In this document: piece after piece, positions 18,255 to 31,000 of the stretch
How the letters are laid out: each line of letters opens with the position of its first letter
How positions within the stretch are numbered: the stretch's first letter is position 1
NCBI GenBank assembly: GCA_964369475.1
Contig: CAYJFK010000005.1
Span: forward strand, 1 to 64,000
Length of the DNA: 64,000 bases
Direction: 5' to 3'
Source of the DNA: CAYJFK01 sp964369475
Lineage (GTDB): Bacteria > Bacillota > Clostridia > Oscillospirales > Feifaniaceae
Translations under genes and position numbers: made by a program
Notes under the pieces: model-generated
The model's input: the letters and a program-made list of their open reading frames with translations, nothing else
Databases searched by the model: none
Told to the model about the DNA's origin: nothing

Positions 18255-19939
18255 GCCACCTCACATACTTCCCTTACGCTTGCCACTGTGAAAGCGTAAA
18301 TATCGGCATATTTCATTACAAGCTCGATATCTCCGTTTTCGTGGACAATAACACGCTCTACACACTGGTCTACAAGCCCTTGCGAGAGTTCCTTGGCTGT
18401 GCTGACCGACTTCATGAGGGTTATCCACTTATTTTCGCTCGACAAAGCTTGGTCAAACTCAGCTTTTCTTAAAATCGCTTCTTCTCTTAACATGCCAAGT
18501 CTTTTTGCTTCATCTTGGTAGCTTTGATTGGCAAAATTGTACTCTTCGGTGTCGAGTAGATTGCAAGAGAAGTCTTTATAGAGCTTTGCGCGTTTCCTTT
18601 GTATTCCGTTGAGCCTCAGATTAAGGCTTCTAATATTAGCATTTTGCTTATCTCGTATACTTCTTTCGCTCTCGCTGTCTCTTAGCTTAAATAGTAGTTT
18701 TTCATAGTCTAACGCTACCATAACCTGCATCTGAATGGCGGTAAGGACTTTCTCATAGAGTAGTTTATGGTTTATGCTGTGAATGGAACACTCTTTCTTG
18801 CGGCTATAAAGTGTGCATTTGTAACTTGCGTTACAGTTGTTGCCATCTACAATTCTTATAAATGTCATAGTCGTGCCACAATCTGCGCAGAATATCTTGC
18901 CTTTGAATAAATCGACAAGAGATCTTCGTTTTTCTTCTGTTTTGGCCATGCTTTTTTTCTTTTTTTCCGAAGCTGCTGCCATTATTTCTTGCACCTTTTC
19001 AAAGGCATCTTTTGCGATAATTGCATCATGAGTATTATCAAGAACTATCCATTTATTTGGATCTTTTATCTCCTCACATATAACACCTTTAAAGAGCGAG
19101 CGAACCTTTTTGCCTATCACTGTCTGCCCGATGTACATATGATTTTTCAAAATATTCCGAACTGTCGAGTAATGCCAACCGCTATAACTTGAAACATCCC
19201 CTGTCTGTACCCCTGTTTTTGCCTTTCTAACACGGGCGTTGGGTGCCTGCATTTCTTCAAGAGAGCTGATAATACTTTTAATTGATTTTCCCTCTATCTT
19301 CCACTGAAAAATAAGTCTTACAAACCGTGCCGCTTCTTGGTCTATTAGTATCTTAAATCTCGTTTCGTCAAGATAGTAACCATAAGGTAATATATTTCTC
19401 TTAAACTCGCCCGACAAAAATCTTGTGCGATGAGAGGAAAATGTCTTGCGTGAAATGTCTTTTGCATAAATGCCGTTTATCATATTTTGTAGCGGTATCA
19501 TAAGGTCTTCGTTTGTGCCATCGTTTGTAAAAGAGTCGTAGTGTTCGTTTACCGAAATAAAGCGTAGCCCGATGCTTGGAAAGACCCGCTCTAAATAAGT
19601 GCCTGTTTCTATATAGTCTCTGCCAAATCTCGATAGGTCACGCACAACTAAACATTCAATTTTGCCGCTCTTAATGTCCTCCATAAGACGATTAAACTGC
19701 GGCCTGTCAAAACTTGTCCCCTTTTGACCGTTGTCTACATATGTGTCGGTCAAAACAAGCTCGGAATTTTGTAGTATAAACTCACGACATACAGCGACTT
19801 GATTTTTAATCGCATCTTGATTGTCGTCTTTTCCGCTATTCTCTGCCGACAACCTCGCATAAATTGCCGTTTTAAACCGCCGAACAGCCGGTGCGCTCGT
19901 CACAGTATTATGTATAGTTTTCCTGCTCTTTCTTGCCAC
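18251..19939 (-). CDS. Large serine recombinase 2 of the element
   Basis: A 562-residue serine recombinase starting at GTG behind AGGAGA. The resolvase domain contains IYARLSAEN (catalytic Ser near residue 31) and VVRDLSRFGRDYIETGTYLE. A recombinase domain, a zinc ribbon (CADCG ... C) and a coiled coil (about 420-500) follow. It lies 11 bases after recombinase 1 and overlaps recombinase 3. It is about as similar to its neighbours as separate subfamilies are, so the trio is not a fresh tandem duplication. Confidence 0.93.
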   Translation of the reverse strand: MARKSRKTIHNTVTSAPAVRRFKTAIYARLSAENSGKDDNQDAIKNQVAVCREFILQNSELVLTDTYVDNGQKGTSFDRPQFNRLMEDIKSGKIECLVVRDLSRFGRDYIETGTYLERVFPSIGLRFISVNEHYDSFTNDGTNEDLMIPLQNMINGIYAKDISRKTFSSHRTRFLSGEFKRNILPYGYYLDETRFKILIDQEAARFVRLIFQWKIEGKSIKSIISSLEEMQAPNARVRKAKTGVQTGDVSSYSGWHYSTVRNILKNHMYIGQTVIGKKVRSLFKGVICEEIKDPNKWIVLDNTHDAIIAKDAFEKVQEIMAAASEKKKKSMAKTEEKRRSLVDLFKGKIFCADCGTTMTFIRIVDGNNCNASYKCTLYSRKKECSIHSINHKLLYEKVLTAIQMQVMVALDYEKLLFKLRDSESERSIRDKQNANIRSLNLRLNGIQRKRAKLYKDFSCNLLDTEEYNFANQSYQDEAKRLGMLREEAILRKAEFDQALSSENKWITLMKSVSTAKELSQGLVDQCVERVIVHENGDIELVMKYADIYAFTVASVREVCEVA

Positions 19940-19950
19940 TTTCCTATCTC

Positions 19951-21576
19951 CTATGCAATTTCAACTTGATTTAAACTGTAAATGTACTTGACGATATCTT
20001 CGTACTTATCGCAAAATTTGAAAGCGACCTCTATAACACGATGCTCATAGATCTTAATTTTATCCACCAAGGACAATAAAATCCTACGACTTAATGTGTC
20101 TATACCCTCGTATGTCTTAAATAAAGTTACCCAACTTTTGTTTTCCGTCCCCATTTTAACCGCTTGCCTACACTCGACTTCAAGCCGTTTTATCCTGTCT
20201 GACCGCTCTGCAATCAATGCGCTGTAAGCGCCTTTAAATTCAAAATATTCTTCCTTCGAAATGGTCTTATCGCTCAAATCTTCGTATAGCCTCAGTTTTA
20301 TCTTTTGGTATTTCTCTATTTCTTCATTAAGGGTAGCGATTTGTTTTTCATAGCAAAAATGCTGACCGCTTGATCCCTTTAAATCGGACATCATATCAAT
20401 AGCTTTTTTTGTATCAATTACAATTTCCACTTGGTCTTTTATTGCCTTTAAAACATTTGCTTCTATCTCGTTTAAAGCAATGCTATGAGAAGTGCAAACT
20501 TTATTTTTCTTATTGTTAGAGCAAATGTAATAGACGTACTTTTTGCCTTTTGTGGTTACGGTCTTTCTAATCATCGTCCCTCCACAATCGCCGCAAAAGA
20601 CAAAGCCCGACAGGGTATTTCCGTCCTCCTCTGTGCTTGAGCGCATGTCACGTTTTAGCAGTTCGTTTATAGAAACAAAATCTTCTAATGATATAAGAGG
20701 TTCGTGTGACGACCGGACAGTCACCCATTCGCTCTCGTCCTTGTTTCTAACCTCACGCACCTTATAGTTTGGCCGACCTCGCTTGCCTTGTGTTAGAATG
20801 CCTATGTATGCATCGTTGCAAAGAATTCGTTTTACTGTGTTGTAATCCCACTTTGCAATGTCAGAGGTTTTGAATACCGTTTCAAAGTTTATGCCGACAG
20901 AGCGTTTATGCTCCATGGGCGATAGTATTCCAATTTTGTTTAGACGCTCTGCAATCTTGCCTATACTCATGCCGTCTTTAAAGAGCGAAAATATCAACCG
21001 AACGGTATCTTTTGCGCCCTCATCAACTACAAGCCTATGCCTGTCCGCCTCGTCTCTAAGATATCCGTATGGAGTAAAGGCTCCTACATACTCCCCTTTT
21101 TTCTTTTTAATATCAAGGCTCGAACGAATTTTAACCGATATATCTTTGCTGTATGTGTCGTTTATCAAATTTTTGAAGGGTAGCACAAATGCATCGGAAT
21201 TTGGATCTGATTTTAAGCTATCATAGTTATCATTTATAGCGATAAACCGCACACCTAAGCTTGGAAAAATTTTCTCTAAATAACGGCCTGCATCGATATA
21301 GTTTCGGGCAAATCTCGATAGATCACGCACTACAATACAGTCAATTTTGCCACTGCGTATCTCTTGCTCTAACGCCTTAAAACCCTCTCTTTCAAAGGAA
21401 GTTCCTGTCAATCCGTCGTCTATAAATGGCTCATGAGTAATTACTAAGTCATCATGCTTTGATATGTAGTGCTCGCAATAAGCCCTTTGTCCGCCAATGC
21501 TGCTGCTTTCAGGCTTGTCTTTGTCCTCCTTTGAAATCCTGCAATAAATAGCGGTTTTGTACACTCTTTTTGCCAT
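19951..21576 (-). CDS. Large serine recombinase 1 of the element
   Basis: A 541-residue serine recombinase. The start at 21576 (MAKRVYKTAIYCRISKEDK) is chosen because GGAGG lies 8 bases upstream; a longer frame exists but lacks an SD. The catalytic Ser is in YCRISKED, and VVRDLSRFARNYIDAGRYLE and the zinc ribbon CGDCGG ... C are intact. It is the first recombinase in the operon, 89 bases after the small accessory gene. Recombinase triplets of this type are known from integrative elements of gut Firmicutes; here the target is a sporulation gene. Confidence 0.92.
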   Translation of the reverse strand: MAKRVYKTAIYCRISKEDKDKPESSSIGGQRAYCEHYISKHDDLVITHEPFIDDGLTGTSFEREGFKALEQEIRSGKIDCIVVRDLSRFARNYIDAGRYLEKIFPSLGVRFIAINDNYDSLKSDPNSDAFVLPFKNLINDTYSKDISVKIRSSLDIKKKKGEYVGAFTPYGYLRDEADRHRLVVDEGAKDTVRLIFSLFKDGMSIGKIAERLNKIGILSPMEHKRSVGINFETVFKTSDIAKWDYNTVKRILCNDAYIGILTQGKRGRPNYKVREVRNKDESEWVTVRSSHEPLISLEDFVSINELLKRDMRSSTEEDGNTLSGFVFCGDCGGTMIRKTVTTKGKKYVYYICSNNKKNKVCTSHSIALNEIEANVLKAIKDQVEIVIDTKKAIDMMSDLKGSSGQHFCYEKQIATLNEEIEKYQKIKLRLYEDLSDKTISKEEYFEFKGAYSALIAERSDRIKRLEVECRQAVKMGTENKSWVTLFKTYEGIDTLSRRILLSLVDKIKIYEHRVIEVAFKFCDKYEDIVKYIYSLNQVEIA

Positions 21577-21665
21577 TATAAATTCCTCCGATTTTATTGT
21601 TCTTTTGTAGCAAAAGCGCATCTATAAGCAGTATTCCATGCACATATGCCGGTCTATTAGAAGCT

Positions 21666-21905
21666 CTAAAGCCCTTTTAAATAGTGGGAGATACAGTCTT
21701 CTATTGTTGTTTTTGTTTCGGAAAAGCTAATTTTTACAACTGTTTTTCCGTCTTTGTAGCAATAGGGATTTTTTATCTGCCTTACAAAATCTACCAGCCG
21801 TTCATTTTGCGATGCGCTCTGCTCGATTTGTACCGTGCTACGCTCGACAAGCTCGTCACGATTTACCGTTCTAGGGTCGATATTCTTTAGCGCTACTATG
21901 TCCAT
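21666..21905 (-). CDS. Small recombinase-associated protein (DUF6870-like)
   Basis: A 79-residue protein; the second of two close ATG codons is taken because AGGAGG is 8 bases before it and only 2 bases before the first. It ends in the pattern IKNPYCYKDGKTVVKISFSETKTT-E, which I remember from short proteins next to serine recombinases on Firmicutes mobile elements (family DUF6870 as far as I recall). Such a protein could act as a directionality factor, but no function is established that I know of. It is the first gene of the recombinase operon. Confidence 0.7.
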   Translation of the reverse strand: MDIVALKNIDPRTVNRDELVERSTVQIEQSASQNERLVDFVRQIKNPYCYKDGKTVVKISFSETKTTIEDCISHYLKGL

Positions 21906-21932
21906 AGTCATGTCCTCCTGTCTTTTATCTAA

Positions 21933-21961
21933 TACTTATGATTTAGCGCAAGAGGATATGA
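21933..21961 (-). promoter_or_regulatory. Possible sigma-E promoter of the recombinase operon
   Basis: On the minus strand TCATATC (-35, 21955-21961) and CATAAGTA (-10, 21933-21940) are 14 bp apart, the spacing of the sipL and yqfC promoters in this window. The -35 fits the sigma-E pattern in 6 of 7 positions, the -10 in only 4 of 8. The start of transcription would fall near 21926, just before the SD. Confidence 0.4.
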
Positions 21962-22035
21962 CAAATTTTATAATCTGCCGAAATGTATATCTTTAGCCTA
22001 CATATAGCATAAAACAGTATAAAAAACCTCTATAA

Positions 22036-22078
22036 CAAACAAAACCCCGTACACAAATTGTGTACGGGGTTTTGTTTG
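22036..22078 (-). terminator. Terminator of the giant surface-protein gene
   Basis: A perfect long stem (CAAACAAAACCCCGTACACAA with its complement) lies 9 bases after the stop codon. T runs occur on both sides, so it can also stop opposite transcription. Confidence 0.9.
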
Positions 22079-22086
22079 ACCTATTG

Positions 22087-25000
22087 CTATTTCATATCGA
22101 GGATATAGCGTATAAAGCGGTTTAACATGGTGGCGACTTCTGTTCTGCTACCGAATCTGCTCGGTGCAAAATTATTTTCGCCCATTCCTTGTATAATGCC
22201 TGTGCTCTGTGTAAAGAGAGCCGCTTCACTTGCCCAACTCGAAATCGAAGCGCTGTCAGAGTATGCAAGAGCTCTGTCAAGCTCCTGTGGGAGTGTTTCG
22301 GTAAATGTTGCATAGCGGTAGAGTATTGTCGCCATTGCCTCACGTGTGATTGGAAGGTTTGGCGCAAACAGGCCGCCGCCTATGCCGAGCAAGATGTCGT
22401 TTTCTGCCGCCCAGTCGACATACTTGCCGTAGTACAGATTGTAGTCACAGTCGCTAAAGGCATTCGTACCCGAACTTACTATCTCACCGTAGCTACGCTC
22501 GTGCATTCTGCCAAGGACAGTGGCAAACATCGCCCTTGTCATTTCGGTATCGGGTGAGAACTCGTGAGCACTTGTGCCGAGGAATAACTCACGCTCGGTT
22601 ACAAAGTCGATGTATGTCTTGCCCCAGTGACCTGTAATGTCTGTAAATGTTTTTGGGTTTTCCGTAAAGAAAATACCCTCATCTCCATAGTACAGATATT
22701 CGTCCTTCAATATATAACCATCTTCATTCATATCGTCGGCAAATCCTATAAACATCTTAACGCCTTCTGACATGTAATAAGGGAGCCCCACTTGCGGAGA
22801 ATCGGTTGCGAAAATTTCGGTGTTTGCGTATAACTCGTAATCGTTGCCATTTTCAAATGGGTGTCCATTGACCAAAATCTGAACATGGCGATCTAAGTTT
22901 TCGCTAATGGCCGATATTGTTATAACGTGGCCACCCTCTAAAATCGTACCGTCTTCTACTTTATCTCCACTTTCGTCGAGCACGGTAAGCACTGCTCCAC
23001 CCTCTGTGCGAAGTTTTACGCTGTACTCGCCGCCAACACCTACTACAACGGTGGTGTTTCCGCCGCCGACACTTGTGCCTGCAGGCGGTGTGAAGGTCGC
23101 TACCGCCGTTATGGCCCTGTCGCTTGCAAGCACTGTATATGTGCCGCCGTTTGTTATAGCGCGGCCGTTTATGCTTATCGAGCTAAATGTATAACCACTG
23201 TTTGGAGTTGCACGGAATGTTAAAACCGTACCTGCCGCAAGCTCTGCGCCTGCTTGTACCGTAGCACCTGTTTGGTCTGTAATCGCAAGTGTGCCGCCGG
23301 AGCTTACAACGACGAGATAAGGAGCATCACCCACAGCTTTTGGGGTAAGCGTTGCCGAGATGACGGTCTCTCCCATGACGGTGTATGTGCGCCTCTCGCC
23401 GCTTTGGAAGTTGCCGTTTACCGTTATGCCTGTCACCGTGTAGCTACTGCTCGGCTTTACAGTTATTACGATATCCTGACCGATTGTCGCCAAATCACCC
23501 GAAGTTAGGGCATTGCCGTTTTGAGTTACAGATATAGCGCCGCCCACAGGGTCAGACCAAGTGACTGTCGCTTCGCTTTGCGAAAATTCTGCAACGATTG
23601 AGTTGTTGTGCTCTGCCGCCACACGGTAGGTACTACCAGGTTCTGCGGCCGCACCGCCGGCCGTTAGGCTTGTTAGACTGTTGTTCGGGTCGGGAGCGGC
23701 AAGAAGTAGAAGCTGCGTGCCGACAGGGAGGGCATCGCCGTCACTAACCTCGGTTGTGCCGTTGTAGACGCTGAGCTCGCCGTTTCCTGTTGCATCTACC
23801 GTTACGACCTTCTCCAAGGCATCAAAGACTGCCGTTATCACTACATCTCCATTTAAGTTGGCTATTTGGTGGCTCGTGCCGGTCACTATGGTGCTGCCTA
23901 CTATAAATGATGCAAGCTCTGCGGTGTTACCTGCTGTAGCTGTTACGGTTACATTGCTACCGGCCGGTAGTGTGCCACTAATTGTGCCTGTTTCTCTCTC
24001 GACAAGCTCGACCGTTTGTCCGCCGCCTGTCGCCATTACACTGCCAAGACCTGTGCCCACTATGTTTATCGTGACAGTGTGGTCTGATTTTGTGAATACA
24101 GGTGTTATGGTCTGCGCCTCGTTCACACTTAAACTAGCGATATATGTGGTTGAAGATGCCGCATTCCTTGTCCTACTTTGCACTGCCTCATAGGTTATTT
24201 CCCCGTTTTCGCTTGAAAGACCTGTGAGCTCGTACCCCGGTTGTGCTACCAAAGTAATCTCTACCGTTGCACCATGTGGGATTTGCGATAGGTTGCTCAA
24301 AGTTGCACCCTCATATCTAACGAGCATTACGCCGCCCTCGTCTGACTGTGTGCCGATGGCCACCAAGGTCTGACCGCCGAGGAATGGGTTTTCTATGCCG
24401 CTAAAGTCAAGAGCGGTATCGATTCCGCTTATTCTTGCGGTATAACTTGCACCGTCAATGCTAAGGCTTACCTCGGCCGCAGAGCCTTCTGCGGTGATTA
24501 TCGCTTCGAGCTCTTCTACAAGCTTTGTCGGGTCTACGGTGACATCATCTCCCACAGGTGTAAATGTAATAAGTGCCGCACCGCCTGTTACTACCGAAGC
24601 GGGGTTGCCGTCTGCACTTACGCCGTCCTCTTCCACGTCTATAGAGGCCGTGCCCGCACCATCGTCAGTGTTGTTCGGGTCGTCGGCAAATGTAGTTGGC
24701 GCTGTAACTGCAAATGTTGCATTGGACACAAAGATCGCCTCTACCACAACATTTGCATTTAGCGTTGCTATCACATATGTGCCGCTCGCTCCGGTGCGAG
24801 TAAAGTCTACCGCTTCGCCGTTTAGCGTTATGGCGTGTAGGTGATGGTTTTCATTAGCCGTTGCCGTCAATGTCACCGGTAGGCCTGCGCGCACGGCATT
24901 GCCGCTCTCTATGCTCGTGTTATTGCCGCCGTACTCGTAGGTCGCATCCAGACTGCCCTCGCCGCTCGACGAGTATTCGACAGTGTACTGCAAGGGGATA

Positions 25001-28000
25001 AACTCTGCTTCTACTGTGATGTTACTCGTTATATCGGTAATGGTTACGGCATTGCCATCCCCACTCTCGGTGTAGTCGCCGCTTACTTCCCATCCAGCGA
25101 ACTCCATGTTATCGCCCGGCACTGCAAGGAGTGTGACAAAGCCGTGCTCATCCACCGAAATTACCCTTTCTTGCGCAATTGTGTCTTTGTCAATCTCCTT
25201 ATCACCGCTCACGACCGTGCCCTCACCTATAACTGTTACCGTTACGTTGTGCTTCGGGATAGCTTCGAATGTTACGGCATATGTGGGGACTGTTGCGCCT
25301 ACTACTATTGTCTGCGAGCCGTCGCCCGCCAAGACTGCGCCGTCTCTCGTCCAGCTTGCCACTTGATATCCGTCGTTTGGCACGGCGTATGCGACTACCG
25401 TATCACCTGTGACGACAGGGAGAGAGTAGACATTATTTGCAAGGGTTGCCGCTTTTCTTACTCCGTTTACAAAGAAGTTTACCGTACCGTTATTATCTGT
25501 CGTGACATTTAAAGTCGCCTCTTGTGGGACTAAAACGGCCGAGACCGCGTAGGACCTATCAATGTTTTGGAAGCTAAGTTGACCTCCGACAAATGTCGTG
25601 CCTCCTACCGTGTGGATGTTGCCGTTTACCAGCCAGTGGCCGATAGTGTAACCCGAGGTCAGGGTCAGCTTAAAGGTTACATCACTTCCCTTAACGAGGG
25701 AGGTGCCGCTCTCTATGCTACCTGCGCTTGATGCCGCCGTAAGTGTTCCGTTTTCAGGCGACTCAAATGTGATGATGTAGTTGTTTTTGTTTACATAGTC
25801 GGCCGTTATCACATAATCGCCCATAGCTGTTACGCTGAATATCAATGTGTGATTTTCTTCGTCTATCGTGTATTTCGGGTCGCCGTTTACAGCCGTGCCG
25901 TTTACATACCACGTTTTGACCTTGTACTCACTATCGGGCGTTGCGGTGACCTTTATCACCTCCCCAAGCGGAACAAGTGCGCCGGCAGACGGGATGGTGC
26001 TTTCGCCCTCGTTATATGTCGCCGAGGTTATTGTGCCGTTCAGTGCGCCTTCGTTGTCGTAAGACACTTGCGCATCTGTCGAGAGGCGGATGATAAAGCT
26101 GTCCTCAATCTCTTGCCCTGATGGGGTGTGGGTATAGGTTACCTTTACCATAATCGCATTGTCTGCAACTATGCCCCCTAAAATTATTCCGTTTGAGCCA
26201 AGCTCAGAAGTGCCGATAGTTAGGGTCGTGCCAGCTATATCGGTGTCAACGCTCGTCTCGTATACGACATCCCACGAGACGGTGGGGGCTACGTCAAAGT
26301 CGGAGATACTGCCGTCTATCCTAAGTCTTTCGATTAGCTCCCACGTGGTGGCATTCTCTGTCAGATGTTGGACTATGCTGTAGCTACCGTCGTTGTTTGG
26401 GATCTCGTTTTGGATTGAAGCGGTAACGCTTTCAAGCTTTGGATAGACCGTAAATGTGTGAGTAGCCGTGCCAAGCAAAACGGCATCGGCCGCTTGCGTG
26501 GCGTAGGACTTGACGGTAACTACCGCCGTGCCAAATCCGCCATCTGCAGGGATGTTTACGATGGCTGTATCACCTGTCGGCGTGCCATCAAATGCGGCGA
26601 GATTTCCACTGCCACCCTGCCATGCTATTGTCCACTCGTAGCGGGCCGGGGTGTCACCCTCGGGCACTGCTTCAAGCGATATATCATCCCCCCTAAAGGC
26701 TATGGTCTTATCACCCGACACCGAAAGCTCGCCTGTTGGGACAGGCGCTATGATGATCTGTAGAGGGATGTCGAGGGTGTAGGTTTTGGAATCACCCTCC
26801 ATGTCGTCCTCAAAGGTGATACGCACCGTGTGACTGCCATCGGCAAGGCCTGCAAGCGCCGCTTCGGTTAGGGTAAGGGTGTACTGCTGACGGCCGTAGT
26901 TTACGCCACCGAGCACAAGGCTTGTGTCCTCGCCCGAGGGGGTTAAGGTGTAGTTCGTGTTTTCTGTCAACAAAGTTGTATCTATGGCGACACTTGCAAA
27001 GTTGTGTATGCCCATGTCCGATACGTAGTAGAGGAAGTCAACGGCAAGGTTTGTTGTGTTATTTGCATCGCCGTCGTTATCATCGATAAAGCGGTCGCCC
27101 GATATCACCGTCTTAGCAGCACTTGCCAAGGGGCGCACCTGTAGGTAGCCGTCGTGCGGGTCAATTACATAGCTCGTCTGCTCTGTGGCTAGGCTCCTTG
27201 TAGCACCTGCACGGTAGCTGTAGGAATGGCCGAGGTGACCTGCGTAGTCGCCCAAAATATCACTCTCGTGGAGGTAGCGCACGGTGTGCTCCACACCTTC
27301 TGCGGGGACTGCCGCAAGCAGAGCGCCGCCATCTTTTGCGTTGCGCATGGTAAACAGATCTACATTTACAAGGTAGATATCGGAACTTGTATCTGTCGGC
27401 AAGTCAAGTGTTGGCACTGCCGACTCCACATCAAAGGTAGAGCCTTGAGCTCCGAGTATAGTGAGGTCGCCGCCTGTCGCAAGTTCGCCACCCTCGATGC
27501 GCACATCGCCCGATATTGTGATCGCATCAAGCGTTGTTCCTATGTCGAGGGAGGCGAGAACGATGTCATCAAGTGTAAGGGAGGAAATCCCCGCCCCTAT
27601 GATGTTTTCCGCCTCGTTGTCCGCCACCTCTTCGAGCACCACGTCAAAACGCTCGCCTATGGCATCGGATAGGATAAAGTCAACGGCAAAGTAGGTCTTA
27701 TCCTCAAAGCTACGTTCATCAAAATATGGCAGTAGTGTCAGCTCATTGCCCACTACTCGTGCAAAGGCATACTCGTCCATCTCGCCAATGTTCTCGCTGT
27801 ATGACCTTGCTTTTATGCCTATAATATTGCCATGAGTGTCAAATTCAAAAGAATATTGTTCACCACTAATATCAGGCACTACTTCTATGCTTAGGGGAAG
27901 TGTAACATCATCAAGCAAAGTGCCTTCGCTCCCCGTTACGGTCAGCGTAAGTCCGCCGTCTACATTGACATCGCCTGTCGTAGGGGAGATGCGCAGGTAT

Positions 28001-31000
28001 TTGTAGTAGCGTTCGGATGTGGATGGAAATGCATCTTCATCCGCAGGGTTTAGGTCGAAGGTGCTTGCGGTAGCGTCAACCTTTTCCACACCTGTCGCAA
28101 ATTCTACTTGCGTGTAGTATCGTTCAGGGTCTATATTATTTGTCTGCCTGTTGTAGCTTATTAGGGCATGCTCATCGCCTGTCATTTCGAGATAGAGCGG
28201 CACTACATGGGGGGTCGACCACTTGTCGCCTACAACATGTAGGTTGTCTACCGAAAATGCGGTGCCCGAGCTTATGTCGATAGTACCACTGCCGCCGTAT
28301 TTCAGCTCGCCGCTTAGTAGTCTTTTGCGGGTCGGTTCGGTGCGTGATATATCCTGTCTTGGAATTTCATGCTCACCGTTGTGCTGTAGCGTGAGGTTAC
28401 CGCCGTCGACCAAAATACCACGGCTAAAGCTCCCTATATCCTCTTTAAGCATGTCGAAAGCCATCCAAGATTCAGTGTGATCCCAGTTTGCAAGATGGGT
28501 CTCTATAACTGCGGTAAAGTCGCCCCCGTGCAGTCTAAGCTCGGACGCAATGTCGACAACGACGCCACTTGTGCCGTAGTCGTGCTTATTGTCTTGAACC
28601 TTTACGGCATCGGTTTCGCCCCACAGGTCAAATGCTCTTGACTGGTTTAGAGTAAGCGATGGGTCGTGCCCCGCCGTATCGTCTATGCCCATAGTGAGGG
28701 TATTGGCAACTATCATGACCTCGTTGTTGTTGTGATCTAAGTCGCCTTCTGCCGCAGGTAGGATTTGGAAGTTTACCGTTATGTCTACCTCTTCACGAAG
28801 GTGTATATTTGTTACTGTCTCCGCTCTCGCCGCATCGTTTTTCTGTCCGTGGAATGACATGTTGTTGACAATCATCGTGCCATTACCCAAAATCAGAAGG
28901 TCGCCCTCTTTTTTGTTGAACACGGCATTGTCGGGAAGTTTTGTGTTTAGTAGGCCACCGTTCTCTATGTAGGAAACGTCATAGTCAAACAGATTGTCTC
29001 CTCGTAGCGTTAAGGTCAAAAGCTCATACCCACGACCGTTAAGGTCGAAAATGCTACGTGCCTCATCGTCACTGCGGCGCATCGCCTCGACCGTCAAATC
29101 TTGCAGTGTCATTCTCGCAACATTTGGCGCAACCTCTATGCTTAGATCAGTGCCTAACTTCTCACCGTCTTCGACAGTCCATGCGCCGCTTATGACGAGG
29201 TCGTTCTCGCTGATGGTCAGCTTGCCTGTTACGTTGTTGTACTTCCAGCCGTTGCCGCTGAATTTGGAGATGTCTACACCGTCTACTGTTATGCCTATCG
29301 TGGCAATGTCGACGGTCAGCACTTGCGCACCCTCTATACCTGTCATGGTGTAAACGGTTGTGCCGCCAACTTCACTTGCGCTAAGTGTGGCTTTTATACC
29401 GTCTACAGTACCACCCACAGCAGGGAATGCCTGTCCGTTTGCGTAGACACTTTCAACGGCCGACGAGCCTTGCCCTAATAGGGTAAAGCTAAATGTTCCG
29501 CCGTCTCTTACAGGGGTAACAGAGCTACCGTACTCGTTAAGACGCACGCCAACAGAATTTTCGCTTATATTGGGCCATGTTATGTTGTGATATCTGTTGC
29601 TTGTAAAGTCGGGGGTTACAGTGTAGTTCTCCCCTATACTCTTTATGGCAAGTGTACGAGAGGTGGCACGAATTGTCGTCTTTACCTCGGCCTCGTTTAT
29701 TACCTCCCAATATGTGTTTGTGTAGCCCGACTTTGCCGTGACCGTTATGTTAAGGTCGTCCCCCTCGTGTAGGAAGATTTCGGCATGTATCGGGTCAGCA
29801 CCGTCAAAGCTGCGAGCGCCTTCCGGTAAGGTTATATTCTCGTATGCGCCCTCGGCATCATCAATACTGCTTAGGGTGACAATGTGATACGGAAGCTCTT
29901 CAAAGTTTGCCGTTACCACGCTGTCCTCTCTTATAGCGTCAAAGACAAATGTGTCTGTAAGCACATTTATCGTTACATTCTCACCCTCCATCGTTGCAAT
30001 GCCCGAGGCGGCGGCTATAAAGTAGTATTCCGTGCTGTTTACCATGTAGCGGTAGGCACTGTTTACGGTGACGGGATCACCGCTCTCTATAATGCTCGGC
30101 CGCTCTATCGGGGTAGTGCTCGCTATGTCTGTAACTTCCCACCCTAAGAAGGTGTAGTAACTTGGGTAGTTCGTACTTAGCACAATATCCTCGCCGCCGG
30201 GTATGCTGTTATAAGGATGTGTCTGTGTGCCGACTGTCGGCGTTACGGTATCGTCTATCGCCTGCGAGGGGTAGGAAACATTTACTTCGATATTAGGTGC
30301 GGACGGGCTTGCGGCCGTTGTGCCAACATAGTTTTGCGCATCTACGACCGTCGCTAAACTAAAGTTGTAAGTGCCACGCTTAGTTGCGCCGCTTGCCGTT
30401 GTGTCGCCCGTTATTCTAAATGTGTATCTGCCGTTTTCCGTCCTGCCTTCTTCACTTCCGACAACGGTAAACTTAGTGGCAGAGTCGATAAAGTAGCCGG
30501 GTGCCGCTTCGACAATTACCTCGGTGTCGCCCTTGATAAGGGCGCCGCTTGCAAGATAGATCTTCTCGCCGCCTGCCGTGCTGTCGCTCCCGGTTGACCC
30601 GATGTACCAAGCAGTAAGGCCGTTTTGCCCCGAGCGGTCTTCTAAGGTAAGAGTATAAAAATCACGCTCGAAGACGGCAAGGACACCTGCGGGCGCACCG
30701 GGCATTGTGAAGTTGTATGTGCTACTCATCTTGCCCTCGTCGGTATTGTCGTAGATAGTACCAGCACCCTCCTTGGTGTAGCGCCACTCGACAAAGTGAT
30801 ACCCGGGGTTGGCCGTCGCCGTAAATGTAAGCTCCGAGTTGTTTTGCACTATAGTGCCGCTATCGGTGTCGGGCGTTACCGCTATCGTGCCGCCCCCCTC
30901 ATCACCGACCGTACCGTAGGTCAGGACATTTTGCTTTATGGTAAACTGAACATCTACCGTCGTAGCCTTAGATGGCATTGTAAGGGCAAAGTATTGATCT

